From Magicicada septendecula (Eukaryota > Arthropoda > Insecta > Hemiptera > Cicadidae): DNA of 64,000 nt. The stretch is taken from the NCBI GenBank assembly GCA_034769895.1, contig CM068373.1, positions 202,906,134 through 202,970,133 of the forward strand. Direction: 5' to 3'. The notes beneath the pieces are model-generated. The model did not search any database and was not told the DNA's origin. It saw nothing but the letters and a program-made list of their open reading frames with translations. A program made the translations under genes and the position numbers. Within the stretch, counting starts at the first letter, position 1. Every line of letters begins with the position of its first letter. Positions 1-11,425 of this stretch are shown one piece after another.

Positions 1-2187
1 AACAATAGTTTGTGTGGCAGGGTGGTTGCTCAGAGGAGCAACGAATTAAAATTTTGTAACTTAACAATGGCAACTCGCTCTTGAAGTAATTAAATAATTG
101 TTTGATTTGAGAAAATGGATACTGTAAATGTTTATTATGTTTTGGTTATCATGTTTCAATGGGTCATTAATCTTGTTATGTTAGAGTGTAAGAATTATAA
201 ATATGTGTTATGTATTTTTCTTTATATAATTTTGTGTAGTATTTTTGAACAGAGGTCATTCACCTTGTCAAGAAAATCAGCTGATTGCTGGAATTATAAA
301 CGTATTACGTCACTTACAAATAATTTACGAACTTTTCAATGTAACTAAATGCATGAATATAACTAATGTTTGAATATAATGATTTTAATGTGTTAAAAGA
401 TTTTAAGAAATGATGATAATGTAATTTGAGATAGTTGAGAATTTTAAAGTTAATGTAAAAGATAGATTTTGGGTGATTATTGTCTTGTTAGGATTTTTAG
501 ATCAGTCCATGTTGAGTTTAAAGGGGTACTAGAGATGAATAAATATTGTTGTGAATAAATATAGAATTTGAGATGTAATAGTGACACAGTAGCTATGGGG
601 AAAATATGTAGAGTATTGATTGATATAGTGAGTTAATAAATAAGTTGAGATATTTTGTAGTAGTTGAAGGTGATGTATTGGGAGAGTAATGAGTTGATGG
701 GAATTTTGTAAGGGGGGTGGTATGATGAGGAGTCAGCAACGAAAGGTGTTGGGATGGGAAGGGACCGTATAGCGCCGGAAAGGGTTGCCTAGGGGAAGTC
801 CAGGGACCAGATAAGGGAATGAGCTTTGGGAGGGAAACACACATCCTGAGTACAAAGGGGTAAAGAGTATTTTTTTATATATAAGGGTAGAATGATGCGA
901 TTGAGTTGAGTAGTAAGTAGGTTTAGAGAATGTTTGATAGATGTTTTTGATAGAGGGGTGTCATAATAGTTAAAGCTGTTAGTGACGTTAGAGTCAGAAG
1001 GGGATTATAAGTATATATATATGCCAAGTTGAATCAAGTTATTATGAATAATTAAATCACCCAAACTAATGGAGATTGAGAATGTTAAAGAAAGAGAGTC
1101 ATAATAAAAATATAAAATTAATGGAAACAAATGACAGATTTTAATAGAAGTTGGAACTAATTAGAGCAATAAATGTGTAATTTTTAATTAATTTAAATAT
1201 CAATTTTATTGTTAATTGTAATAATAACCATGTTAATTTTGAATGTCTTATTATATTATGTTTGAAGATAAAATTTTTAAAGATGTGTCATGTATTTTAT
1301 GATGTAGCCTATGTATAACCTATGTAGGTCAAGGTTGTTGACTTGACCCAGTTTGATCAGCTGATGGTTGATGTTATAAACTAGACCAGTTTTGGCAATG
1401 AAGTGATGCAAATTTGGTTGTTTAATTGATTTAAATAATTTTAAATTTTCTGAATATTGAGAAGAGTATATTTTAATAAATCTAAAATTTTTTTGAAGAA
1501 AAAAAAATTTGGTTTTGTGCCTGCCATCTAATTGATGTTTGAGTTTTAAGTGTATTATTGTTATGTGTATTACTAGTTTTTTTATTGAATTATATTGTTT
1601 AGAAGAGAAGATATGTATAAACAAATGTTAGGGTAAGTGAATTCATGGTTAATAAGGTATTCAATTTGTTTTCTTTAAGATTGTTGGTAGTAGTGAAGAG
1701 AATTAGGGATTCATGTAAAAGATTTTTCTTATTGTGATTTTTGAGGGAATACCATTTGATTTTAACGGAAATGAATTTTGAATATAAAGAGAAATGTTAT
1801 GAAAATTTTGTTTAGTGAGTAATTATGAGTGTGTGTGCTAGCCCAGTAACTGTTAAAGGCAGCTCAGTGTGCATGGTAAGGGGGGAATGTATCGGTCGAG
1901 GATCTGGCATGGTATAAGACCAGGGGTTTGGATTTAGGAGTAGCATGGTAGAAGGTTAGGTGCGCTGTGGTGCGTGTCTGTTCGATGTTATGGTGTTGGG
2001 ATCTCATATAGAGAAGTCCAGTAATCTCGTTCAGGTGCAGCCATAGTAGCCGAGCCAGGGGGGTAGTTTACCCATGATGTATAAGAACAAATGGGGGGTT
2101 GTTGGCACCATATCCTCACCGATCCTCTTAGGGGTTTAACAATGAGATTTCTTCTGTTTCAACAGAAGATCTCTCATTGGGGGGTAT
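1..2187 (+). mobile_element. Array internal region 1 (3' part only, cut by window edge)
   Basis: This is the last 2.2 kb of an internal region that starts left of the window. It is AT-rich with three more GC-rich stretches (about 1-60, 690-850 and 1838-2187). Short ORFs (for example 115-348) are hydrophobic, recur only because the array is duplicated, and resemble nothing I know. The region ends with an imperfect 18-bp-arm hairpin at 2141-2178, then six Gs at 2179-2184 and TAT, directly before the LTR. It is nearly identical to 13027-15213. Confidence 0.8.
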
Positions 2188-2971
2188 TGTAACGGGGCAA
2201 AAGGGAGGGCTTTTATTTTATTAAATATTTGTAACAATTCATTTCATATGCGTGGCCAGTCACAGGTTGAATCTAAATCGTCGCAAACAAGAACGCATAA
2301 GGCGAAGTCCATACAATGGAATGCGTCAACGTGCAATCACGCAATACCATTCTTAGAATTTTGAGACTGTGTGACACACACACACCCAAACGCGCAGACA
2401 CCAGCAGGTGAGCAACCAACGCCGCATTGTTAAAACAACATGGCCTGGAGAAGAATTTGTCCAACATGTGCTCAGGGACAAGACGGAAACGAAACTAGAC
2501 CACCTACTACAGTGACGTAAACCACAGGACAACAAATATCGTCAACATCCAGCACACGGGAGTTTGCACTTGTTAAATGTGCCACAGCTATGACTTTAAC
2601 GCATAAGGCATTGCTTTCCGCCTTGCCCGACAGAAATCTAGTTGGTGGGGATTTCGTGATCGCTTTTCCCAGTAACTCATCGATGCTCACCTGCGCAGGC
2701 AGCCGGCCAAACAGGGCCCATTAATAAATTTCCAACATCAAGTAAAAGTGAGTGCCGTTTTGTCAAAATGCGAAAGTGAGCACAGGTTTTTGGAAAATGA
2801 CATCATAAATTGTTTTCGGACATACAGATCGAGTTTTATGAGTGATGCACCACAAGGTCGGGGAGACTCCATGTTGCCGGCAGGAGTAGTGAGTAACGTA
2901 TCTCAGAATACAGGAATATATTACATAAAATGGGGCGTATTTAAATAAAGAGGGGGTTTTGTTTTGTAATG

Positions 2972-3018
<47 letters not shown>

Positions 3019-3364
3019 AGCAGGCTGGGCTGCTTTCGTTAAGGTAAGATTTTAGATAATGTCGTAAATATTTCAAGAAAGTTGTATTTATTTAAATTTT
3101 ACTAGAGGTAATAAAATGATTTAAGAAATACAAAAATGAACAAAAATAATTTGAAGTTCTGAAAATTTGAAGGATAAAATAAAATTTAATTTGTTTCTCT
3201 TTACAAATGCGAGTTGCGTCTGTTATTAACACAACCTTAAATTCATATTTACATTTCCACGTTCGTGTGACGAATTCTGGGCCACGAGGCAATACAAGGT
3301 AAGTGGAATAATTTATGAGTTAAATAATGTGATTTTAATTTATTAATAAAGGTAATAAACATCA
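2188..3364 (+). repeat. LTR 1 of the array
   Basis: Begins TGTAACGGGG and ends AATAAACATCA, so it has the usual TG...CA termini, and is 1177 bp long. It carries a (GT)n tract at about 2975-3016 with a GTGAGAGCAGG edge that it shares only with LTR 3. Two strong 5' splice-donor matches (AAG|GTAAGA near 3042 and AAG|GTAAGT near 3298) and two AATAAA hexamers (about 3343-3358) lie in its 3' third, as expected of a transcribed LTR. I cannot place U3/R/U5 limits from sequence alone. Confidence 0.85.
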
Positions 3365-3368
3365 TATT

Positions 3369-3388
3369 TGGCGCTTCTGAAGCAGGGA
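3369..3388 (+). other. Primer-binding-site-like sequence (first copy)
   Basis: TGGCGCTTCTGAAGCAGGGA lies four bases downstream of the LTR end, where minus-strand synthesis of an LTR element would be primed. The TGG start would pair with the CCA end of a tRNA. Copies follow each non-terminal LTR at 9866, 16400, 22905 and 29430. The sequence contains a short inverted repeat (GCTTC-T-GAAGC). Which tRNA it fits is not known to me. Confidence 0.7.
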
Positions 3389-3587
3389 CGGTTTTTGTAA
3401 ATTAAAATTTAAATATAAAAACCACACCTACAAAGAAAATGCAAGTATGGTTGAAAGGTTGAATAACAGTATGCAAAACATACGGAGAAGTATGTAATTT
3501 ACGCATTATTTACATACGATTGAAATGGTGATGATAAATTGAATCAATTAAAGTAAATTAATAAATATAAATTATAAAGAATAAGAG

Positions 3588-4072
3588 ATGGCTACTAACA
3601 AAAATGAAGTTGATGTAATTGTAGGCGATAAGCCGACGAGTGTAAAGTAATGAACGAAAGTAATGAAAATATGTCAACTGAATCGGCTGATAAGAGCGAT
3701 TCAGGTATCCAAACATAGTCACTGTTAACGAGGGAAAGTAATGAAGAAGTCAGCTTCACTGACAGTAATGTAGAAATAACGGAATCAAAAATAATGAAAG
3801 ATGTCGAACATCAATCGACACCTATTTCAGTCAACCAAAATAAGAAGTCCGATGAGGACAATATGCTAACACGATTGTACAATATGATGAATAATAATTT
3901 CAGTGAACTAAGAGGGGATATTAATATTAAATTCAATGAACAGAAAAAGGAAATTCAAGAAATTAAAAGTAGTTTTAATAATAAATTTGAGGAACAGAAT
4001 AAACAGTTTAACGAACTCAAATTTGATATTATGAGGTCAAACTTAAGTGTGAGAGTAGCTGTAATGAATTGA
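3588..4072 (+). pseudogene. gag-like coiled-coil ORF A, unit 1 (broken copy)
   Basis: This is the same gene as the intact 160-codon ORF at 16619-17101, but with a net +2 indel at about 3632-3640 and an in-frame TAG at 3716-3718. Only 3794-4072 remains open. The rest is nearly identical to the unit 3 copy, so the two lesions are recent or are sequence errors. It lies 200 bases after the primer-binding site, the position of gag in LTR elements. Confidence 0.7.
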
Positions 4073-4228
4073 AACAAGATATTGAGAAAGTGGTAGAGTC
4101 AGTAGGGAAACAGATTAAAAGTAATAGTAATAATGATAATAAAAAAGTAACAAGTGATAAAAATGATGTTGAAAATGATAATATAATTAAGAATGTGGTA
4201 TCAGAGAGTGATACGTTGAAAATAGATA

Positions 4229-4930
4229 GTGAGTGAGAGAGAGAGAGTAATAAGTTGTAACGGGGTAGTAATTAGTGTTGATGAATTAGAGAAAGAGTGG
4301 CAAGAGAGATTAGATGAGTATGTAGGGCAGAGGGTAAATTTTCCCCATATTTATGATGAACCAAGGTGTTCACAAATGTTATTGTTGAAGGGCAAGAGTC
4401 CCTTGTTATTGGAAGACATGAGGTTTTTGAGTTGTTCCCCAAGTTTTTATAAGTTAGTACCCTCTGTGTGGGATGGTGTCGAAAGTGTGAGATGGTGTTA
4501 TGGTGAGAGAGAGTTAGATAGAGAGTTGTGTATTGATAGAGAGATAGAATTATATAAATTAAAGAGAAATGATAATGAGTTGAAAGAGATGTTAGAAGTG
4601 GTAAAAATAAATGATATGAAATACTTACCTTGTAGAGTAGAGATTGAGAATTGCTTTGATGATACCTGTTTAAATAATAATAATTTACCTTATGTTGTGA
4701 TGAATGTAGTAGGAGAACATGATGAGAAAATAACTGACTTTAGATTGAATAAAACTACTGATGGAGACCAAAATAAACTCACTAATGATATTGACAGGTT
4801 TTATGATTTGATGATAGTGGAACAACTTGAAGTATTAGAAAATTATTATATTAAAATTAATAAACTGAGTGTGGACAAGAACGATTTATGTTATAAATAT
4901 ATTAGATTATTATTCGATGATGGAGGGTAA
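4229..4930 (+). CDS. Array ORF B, unit 1 (233 codons, no ATG start)
   Basis: The protein is identical to the unit 3 and unit 4 copies. The open frame starts at a GTG straight after a (GA)n run. The first in-frame ATG is about codon 50, so it probably was the continuation of gag rather than a separate gene. It ends at TAA 4928-4930, where a short ORF in another frame (ATG 4920, stop 5040-5042, 40 codons) overlaps. Family unknown; see the unit 3 copy. Confidence 0.45.
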   Translation: MSERERVISCNGVVISVDELEKEWQERLDEYVGQRVNFPHIYDEPRCSQMLLLKGKSPLLLEDMRFLSCSPSFYKLVPSVWDGVESVRWCYGERELDRELCIDREIELYKLKRNDNELKEMLEVVKINDMKYLPCRVEIENCFDDTCLNNNNLPYVVMNVVGEHDEKITDFRLNKTTDGDQNKLTNDIDRFYDLMIVEQLEVLENYYIKINKLSVDKNDLCYKYIRLLFDDGG

Positions 4931-7900
4931 ATTAAAAGAGCAGTGTTTGGACATTTTAAATATTTTAATTTGTGGTTGTGACCTTGCATACTTAGAAAAT
5001 GAAGTGTGGAAAACTGAACAATTAATGACGAATAATTTGTAAATAATTGATAGTGAAATTAGTTGTGTGTATTGTAACAAGGATGTAATGTAAACAATGT
5101 GTGTAGGTAATTGTTTTAATAATAATAATAATAAGATTATTTCAGTAGACTAAATAAATAATGAAAATAATTTTGAAGACAGTAATTAATGAATTGTAAT
5201 TGTTTTGATAATAATTAAAATATGTTGTGATTTTAATAATTGATTTAATTAAAATAATTTGAGATGTTTAAACATTTTGATTGATTTAAATGTTATATAA
5301 TTGAATTTTTCTAATAAATTGAAATTATTTTATGAGATTTGAATTTGACAATAATTAAGAAATAAATAAATGTTAAATTGTTTAGTATGGAATAACATTG
5401 TTGTTAAAATGTTTCAGAAGGTACAGGGAGTTATTGATATGTATATTTGTGTGCTTATGACAGGGTATGAGCGATGTCCTGTGAGTATAAATTTTATAAT
5501 ACAAGTAAAATAGAGTAAAACGTTTACAGGTGTTGAAAAGATTTTAACTCAATGATGAAAATAATTTGAGATAATTGTACTAAATAGAAACCATAATCAA
5601 AGGGTAGTAATAACTGAAATATGAGATAAAATAAATGTTAACAATGAATTTGAAATTTTTGAGGAATCTAATTGCAGTAAGTGATAAATAATGAAATGAT
5701 GATATATAAAAGAGTTAATAAAAAAAAAATTCAAGGAATAATGTTTATAATTTTCTGTATAAATTATTTAAAAAAGAATTGGTTGTTTAGTGTGAATGTA
5801 ACAATGCTAATGATCAAGGTTAATGTATATTTGTTTATTATGTTATGTTATGTTTTCATACAAGATATGTGGATAATTTTGGGGGGGTTGAGTGGTGTTA
5901 ATAGAAGTGCTATACTTGGGGAGTGTAGAAACTGCAAAGGTAGAAGAATTAATTTAGTTAGTAATATGCTATTGCTGTGGTGGCATGTGCCACGGTAGAT
6001 AGCGGTAAGCGTTGGGGGTGACCGAGAGTGTTACCTCCATCGGAGGCCAAGATGGCGTAAAATACGCAGCACACCTTTTGTATAATTTTATATTATATAC
6101 TGATAGATTGCTGTGCCGTGTATAATAATGACGTAGAGAACATGCTTGAATGTAGAGTTGATTTCCCCGACTTTTCAGGCGATTACTGCCTTACCAGCAC
6201 TAATTGTGGTTTTGGATAGCTGTCAGCTATGGCCGTAACGTAAGAACCTTGACCATAGCTGGCTTGAAATTGGTGTATATTTGAAATCGATGGAGGATGA
6301 TTTAGGGGAAATCCCCGGAACTATGGAACAGCGGCTGCCACTCTGTTCGAGTAGGAACAGGTAACCAGGTGATAGACCCGTTTTAAGGGCATATAAATTT
6401 ATAACATAGATATGATGATATCTGTCAATTTTAAAATGAAACGCTGAAGCAAGGACGCGGAGATGATAAATTCCTCCACCAATGCCGTCCTTGTGGAGGC
6501 AAATGGGCGCAACCGTCCACCAGCAGAAAACAATAGTGTGTGTGGCAGGGTGGTTGCTCAGAGGAGTAACGAATTAAAATTTTGTAACTTAACAATGGCA
6601 ACTCGCTCTTGAAGTAATTAAATAATTGTTTGATTTGAGAAAATGGATACTGTAAATGTTTATTATGTTTCAATGGGTCATTAATCTTGTTATGTTAGAG
6701 TGTAAGAATTATAAATATGTGTTATGTATTTTTCTTTATATAATTTTGTGTAGTATTTTTGAACAGAGGTCATTCACCTTGTCAAGAAAATCAGCTGGTT
6801 GCTGGAATTATAAACGTATTACGTCACTTACAAATAATTTATGAACTTTTCAATGTAACTAAATGCTTGAATATAACTAATGTTTGAATATAATGATTTT
6901 AATGTGTTAAAAGATTTTAAGAAATGATGATAAAGTAATTTGAGATAGTTGAGAATTTTAAAGGTAATGTAAAAGATAGATTTTGGGTGATTATTGTCTT
7001 GTTAGGATTTTTAGATCAGTCCATGTTGAGTTTAAAGGGGTACTAGAGATGAATAAATATTGTTGTGAATAAATATAGAATTTGAGATGTAATAGTGACA
7101 CAGTAGCAATGGGGAAAATATGTAGAGTATTGATTGATATAGTGAGTTAATAAATAAGTGGAGATATTTTGTAGTAGTTGAAGGTGATGTATTGGGAGAG
7201 TAATGAGTTGATGGGAATTTTGTGAGGGGGGTGGTATGATGAGGAGTCAGCAACGAAAGGTGTTGGGACGGGAAGGGACCATTTAGTGCCGGAAAGGGTT
7301 GCCTAGGGGAAGTCCAGGGACCAGATAAGGGAATGAGCTTTGGGAGGGAAACACACATCCTGAGTACAAAGGGGTAAAGAGTATTTTTTTATATATAAGG
7401 GTAGAATGATGCGATTGAGTTGAGTAGTAAGTAGGTTTAGAGAATGTTTGATAGATGTTTTTGATAGAGGGGTGTCATATTAGTTAAAGCTGTTAGTGAC
7501 GTTAGAGTCAGAAGGGGATTATAAGTATATATATATATATATGCCAAGTTGAATCAAGTTATTATGAATAATTAAATCACCCAAACTAATGGAGATTGAG
7601 AATGTTAAAGAAAGAGAGTCATAATAAAAATATAAAATTAATGGAAACAAGTGACAGATTTTAATAGAAGTTGGAACTAATTAGAGCAATAAATGTGTAA
7701 TTTTTAATTAATTTAAATGTCAATTTTATTGTTAATTGTAATAATAACCATGTTAATTTTGAATGCCTTATTATATTATGTTTGAAGATAAAATTTTTAA
7801 AGATGTGTAATGTAATTTATGATGTAGCCTATGTATAACCTATGTAGGTCAAGGTTGTTGACTTGACCCAGTTTGATCAGCTGATGGTTGATGTTATAAA

Positions 7901-8707
7901 CTAGACCAGTTTTGGCAATGAAGTGATGCAAATTTGGTTGTTTAATTGATTTAAATAATTTTAAATTTTCTGAATATTGAGAAGAGTATATTTTAATAAA
8001 TCTAAAATTTTTTTGAAGAAAAAAAAATTTTGGTTTTGTGTCTGCCATCTAATTGATGTTTGAGTTTTAAGTGTATTATTGTTATGTGTATTACTAGTTT
8101 TTTTATTGAATTATATTGTTTAGAAGAGAAGATATGTATAAACAAATGTTAGGGTAAGTGAATTCATGGTTAATAAGGTATTCAATTTGTTTTCTTTAAG
8201 ATTGTTGGTAGTAGTGAAGAGAATTAGGGATTCATGTAAAAGATTTTTCTTATTGTGATTTTTGAGGGAATACCATTTGATTTTAACGGAAATGAATTTT
8301 GAATATAAAGAGAAATGTTTTGAAAATTTTGTTTAGTGAGTAATTATGAGTGTGTGTGCTAGCCCAGTAACTGCTAAAGGCAGCCCAGTGTGCATGGTAA
8401 GGGGGAACGTATCGGTCGAGGATCTGGCATGGTATAAGACCAGGGGTTTGGATATAGGAGTAGCATGGTAGAAGGTTAGGTGCGCTGTGGTGCGTGTCTG
8501 TTCGATGTTATGGTGTTGGGATCTCATATAGAGAAGTCCAGTAATCTCGTTCAGGTGCAGCCATAGTAGCCGAGCCAGGGGGGTAGTTTACCCATGATGT
8601 ATAAGAACAAATGGGGGGTTGTTGGCACCATATCCTCACCGATCCTCTTAGGGGTTTAACAATGAGATTTCTTCTGTTTCAACAGAAGATTTCTCATTGG
8701 GGGGTAT

Positions 8708-9861
8708 TGTAACCGGGCAAAAGGGAGGGGTTTTATTTTATTAAATATTTGTAACAATTCATTTCATATGCGTGGCCAGTCACAGGTAGAATCTAAATCG
8801 TCGCAAACAAAGAACGCATAAGGCGAAGTCCATACAATGGAATGCGTCAACGTGCAATCACGCAATACTATTCTTAGAATTTTGAGACTGTGTGACACAC
8901 ACACACACCCAAACGCGCAGACTCCAGCAGGTGCGCAACCAACGCCGCATTGTTAAAACAACATGGCCTGGAGAAGAATTTGTCCAACATGTGCTCAGGG
9001 ACAAGACGGAAACGAAACTAGACCACCTACTACAGTGACGTAAACCACAGGACAACAAATATCGTCAACGTCCAGCACACGGGAGTTTGCACTTGTTAAA
9101 TGTGCCACAGCTATGACTTTAACGCATAAGGCATTGCTTTCCGCCTTGCCCGACAGAAATCTAGTTGGTGGGGATTTCGTGATCGCTCTTCCCAATAACT
9201 CATCGATGCTCGCCTGCGCAGGCAGCCGGCCAAACAGGGCCCATTAATAAATTTCCAACATCAAGTAAAAGTGAGTGCCGTTTTGTCAAAATGCGAAAGT
9301 GAGCACAGGTTTGCGGAAAATGACATCATAAATTGTTTTCGGACATACAGATCGAGTTTTATGAGTGATGCACCACAAGGTCGGGGAGACTCCATGTTGC
9401 CGGCAGGGGTAGTGAGTAACGTATCTCAGAATACAGGAATATATTACATAAAATGGGGCGTATTTAAATAAAGAGGGGGTTTTGTTTTGTAATGGTTTGT
9501 GTGTGTGTGTGTGAGCAGGCTGGGCTGCTTTCGTTAAGGTAAGATTTTAGATAATGTCGTAAATATTTCAAGAAAGTTGTATTTATTTTAAATTTTACTA
9601 GAGGTAATAAACTGATTTAAGAAATACAAAAATGAACAAAAATAATTTGAAGTTCTGAAAATTTGAAGGATAAAATAAAATTTAATTTGTTTCTCTTTAC
9701 AAATGCGAGTTGCGTCTGTTATTAACACAACCTTAAATTCATATTTACATTTCCACGTTCGTGTGACGAATTCTGGGCCACGAGGGCAATACAAGGTAAG
9801 TGGAATAATTTATGAGTTAAATAATGTGATCTTAATTTATTAATAAAGGTAATAAACATCA
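8708..9861 (+). repeat. LTR 2 of the array
   Basis: 1154 bp, beginning TGTAACCGGG and ending ACATCA. It has the shortest GT tract of the array (about 16 bp near 9499-9513), which explains most of its shorter length. The spacer before the primer-binding site reads CAT where other units have TAT. Confidence 0.85.
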
Positions 9862-10084
9862 CATTTGGCGCTTCTGAAGCAGGGACGGTTTTTGTAAATT
9901 AAAATTTAAATATAAAAACCACACCTACAAAGAAAATGCAAGTATGGTTGAAAGGTTGAATAACAGTATGCAAAACATACGGAGAAGTATGTAATTTACG
10001 CATTATTTACATACGATTGAAATGGTGATGATAAATTGAATAAATTAAAGTAAATTAATAAATATAAATTATAAAGAATAAGAG

Positions 10085-10567
10085 ATGGCTACTAACGAAA
10101 ATGAAGTTGATGTAATTGTAGGCGATAAAGCCGAATGTAAAGTAATGAACGAAAGTAATGAAAATATGTCAACTGAATCGGCTGATAAGAGCGATTCAGG
10201 TATCCAAACAGAGTCACTGTTAACGAGGGAAAGTAATGAAGAAGTCAGCTTCACTGACAATAATGTAGAAATAACGGAATCAAAAATAAAGAAAGATGTC
10301 GAACATCAATCGACACCTATTTCAGTCAACCAAAATAAGAAGTCCGATGAGGACAATATGCTAACACGATTGTACAATATGATGAATAATAATTTCAGTG
10401 AACTAAGAGGGGATATTAATATTAAATTCAATGAACAGACAAACGAAATTCAAGAAATTAAAAGTAGTTTTAATAATAAATTTGAGGAACAGAATAAACA
10501 GTTTAACGAACTCAAATTTGATATTATGAGGTCAAAATTAAGTGTGAGAGTAGCTGTAATGAATTGA
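10085..10567 (+). CDS. gag-like coiled-coil ORF A, unit 2
   Basis: 160 codons, open throughout, same start context as the other copies (AAGAGATGGCTACT). It is the most divergent copy: about six amino-acid differences from unit 3, including a two-residue change (TN for KK) in the coiled coil around residue 122. As in every unit, the frame closes just after the coiled coil although a neighbouring frame continues with helix-type, Lys/Glu/Asn-rich sequence to about 10731. Confidence 0.55.
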   Translation: MATNENEVDVIVGDKAECKVMNESNENMSTESADKSDSGIQTESLLTRESNEEVSFTDNNVEITESKIKKDVEHQSTPISVNQNKKSDEDNMLTRLYNMMNNNFSELRGDINIKFNEQTNEIQEIKSSFNNKFEEQNKQFNELKFDIMRSKLSVRVAVMN

Positions 10568-10723
10568 AACAAGATATTGAGAAAGTGGTAGAGTCAGTAG
10601 GGAAACAGATTAAAAGTAATAGTAATAATGATAATAAAAAAGTAACAAGTGATAAAAATGATGTTGAAAATGATAATATAATTAAGAATGTGGTATCAGA
10701 GAGTGATACGTTGAAAATAGATA

Positions 10724-11425
10724 GTGAGTGAGAGAGAGAGAGTAATAGGTTGTAACGGGGTAGTAATTAGTGTTGATGAATTAGAGAAAGAGTGGCAAGA
10801 GAGATTAGATGAGTATGTAGGGCAGAGGGTAAATTTTCCCCATATTTATGATGAACCAAGGTGTTCACAAATGTTATTGTTGAAGGGCAAGAGTCCCTTG
10901 TTATTGGAAGACATGAGGTTTTTGAGTTGTTCCCCAAGTTTTTATAAGTTAGTACCCTCTGTGTGGGATGGTGTCGAAAGTGTGAGATGGTGTTATGGTG
11001 AGAGAGAGTTAGATAGAGAGTTGTGTATTGATAGAGAGATAGAATTATATAAATTAAAGAGAAATGATAATGAGTTGAAAGAGATGTTAGAAGTGGTAAA
11101 AATAAATGATATGAAATACTTACCTTGTAGAGTAGAGATTGAGAATTGCTTTGATGATACCTGTTTAAATAATAATAATTTACCTTATGTTGTGATGAAT
11201 GTAGTAGGAGAACATGATGAGAAAATAACTGACTTTAGATTGAATAAAACTACTGATGGAGACCAAAATAAACTCACTAATGATATTGACAGGTTTTATG
11301 ATTTGATGATAGTGGAACAACTTGAAGTATTAGAAAATTATTATATTAAAATTAATAAACTGAGTGTGGACAAGAACGATTTATGTTATAGATATATTAG
11401 ATTATTATTCGATGATGGAGGGTAA
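10724..11425 (+). CDS. Array ORF B, unit 2 (233 codons, no ATG start)
   Basis: Differs from the other three copies at only two residues (Gly for Ser at about codon 9, Arg for Lys at about codon 222). It is in the same reading frame as ORF A but separated from it by about 150 bases read best in another frame. That suggests one ancestral gag frame interrupted by two compensating single-base changes. Confidence 0.45.
   Translation: MSERERVIGCNGVVISVDELEKEWQERLDEYVGQRVNFPHIYDEPRCSQMLLLKGKSPLLLEDMRFLSCSPSFYKLVPSVWDGVESVRWCYGERELDRELCIDREIELYKLKRNDNELKEMLEVVKINDMKYLPCRVEIENCFDDTCLNNNNLPYVVMNVVGEHDEKITDFRLNKTTDGDQNKLTNDIDRFYDLMIVEQLEVLENYYIKINKLSVDKNDLCYRYIRLLFDDGG

Larger units (their letters stand above)
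3365..8707 (+). mobile_element. Array internal region 2 (complete, 5343 bp)
   Basis: Order: spacer TAT; primer-binding-site-like TGGCGCTTCTGAAGCAGGGA at 3369-3388 (primer tRNA not identified); a leader of about 200 bp; a broken gag-like region 3588-4930; a 40-codon open frame 4920-5042 overlapping its end; then about 3.7 kb without convincing coding capacity. GC-richer blocks sit at about 5988-6560, 7215-7360 and 8358-8707 in otherwise very AT-rich DNA. The hairpin is at 8661-8698, followed by the G-tract and TAT. Compared with regions 1, 3 and 5 it lacks about 14 bp near 6665. Confidence 0.82.

Noticed and set aside
593..844. Minus-strand ORFs of 80-135 codons in the array (for example 593-844, 7032-7358, 30720-31127)
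   Set aside because: Low-complexity Pro/Ser/Thr or Asn/Lys/Phe products on the strand opposite the element; they repeat only because the array repeats, and their lengths vary with each indel.
2748..2948. 66-codon frame open in all six LTRs (also 9271, 15775, 22297, 28817, 31870)
   Set aside because: It begins at GTG with no ATG before codon 31, and the copies are too alike for its openness to count as independent evidence.
4034..4236. Intron between ORF A and ORF B
   Set aside because: No good GT donor or AG acceptor at the needed places, and the segment itself continues coiled-coil coding in another frame.
5681..5998. Hydrophobic + strand ORFs in the array (5681-5998, 115-348 and copies) as envelope or membrane proteins
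   Set aside because: Composition follows the AT/TG-rich DNA, there is no signal peptide, cleavage site or glycoprotein pattern, and start positions differ between units.
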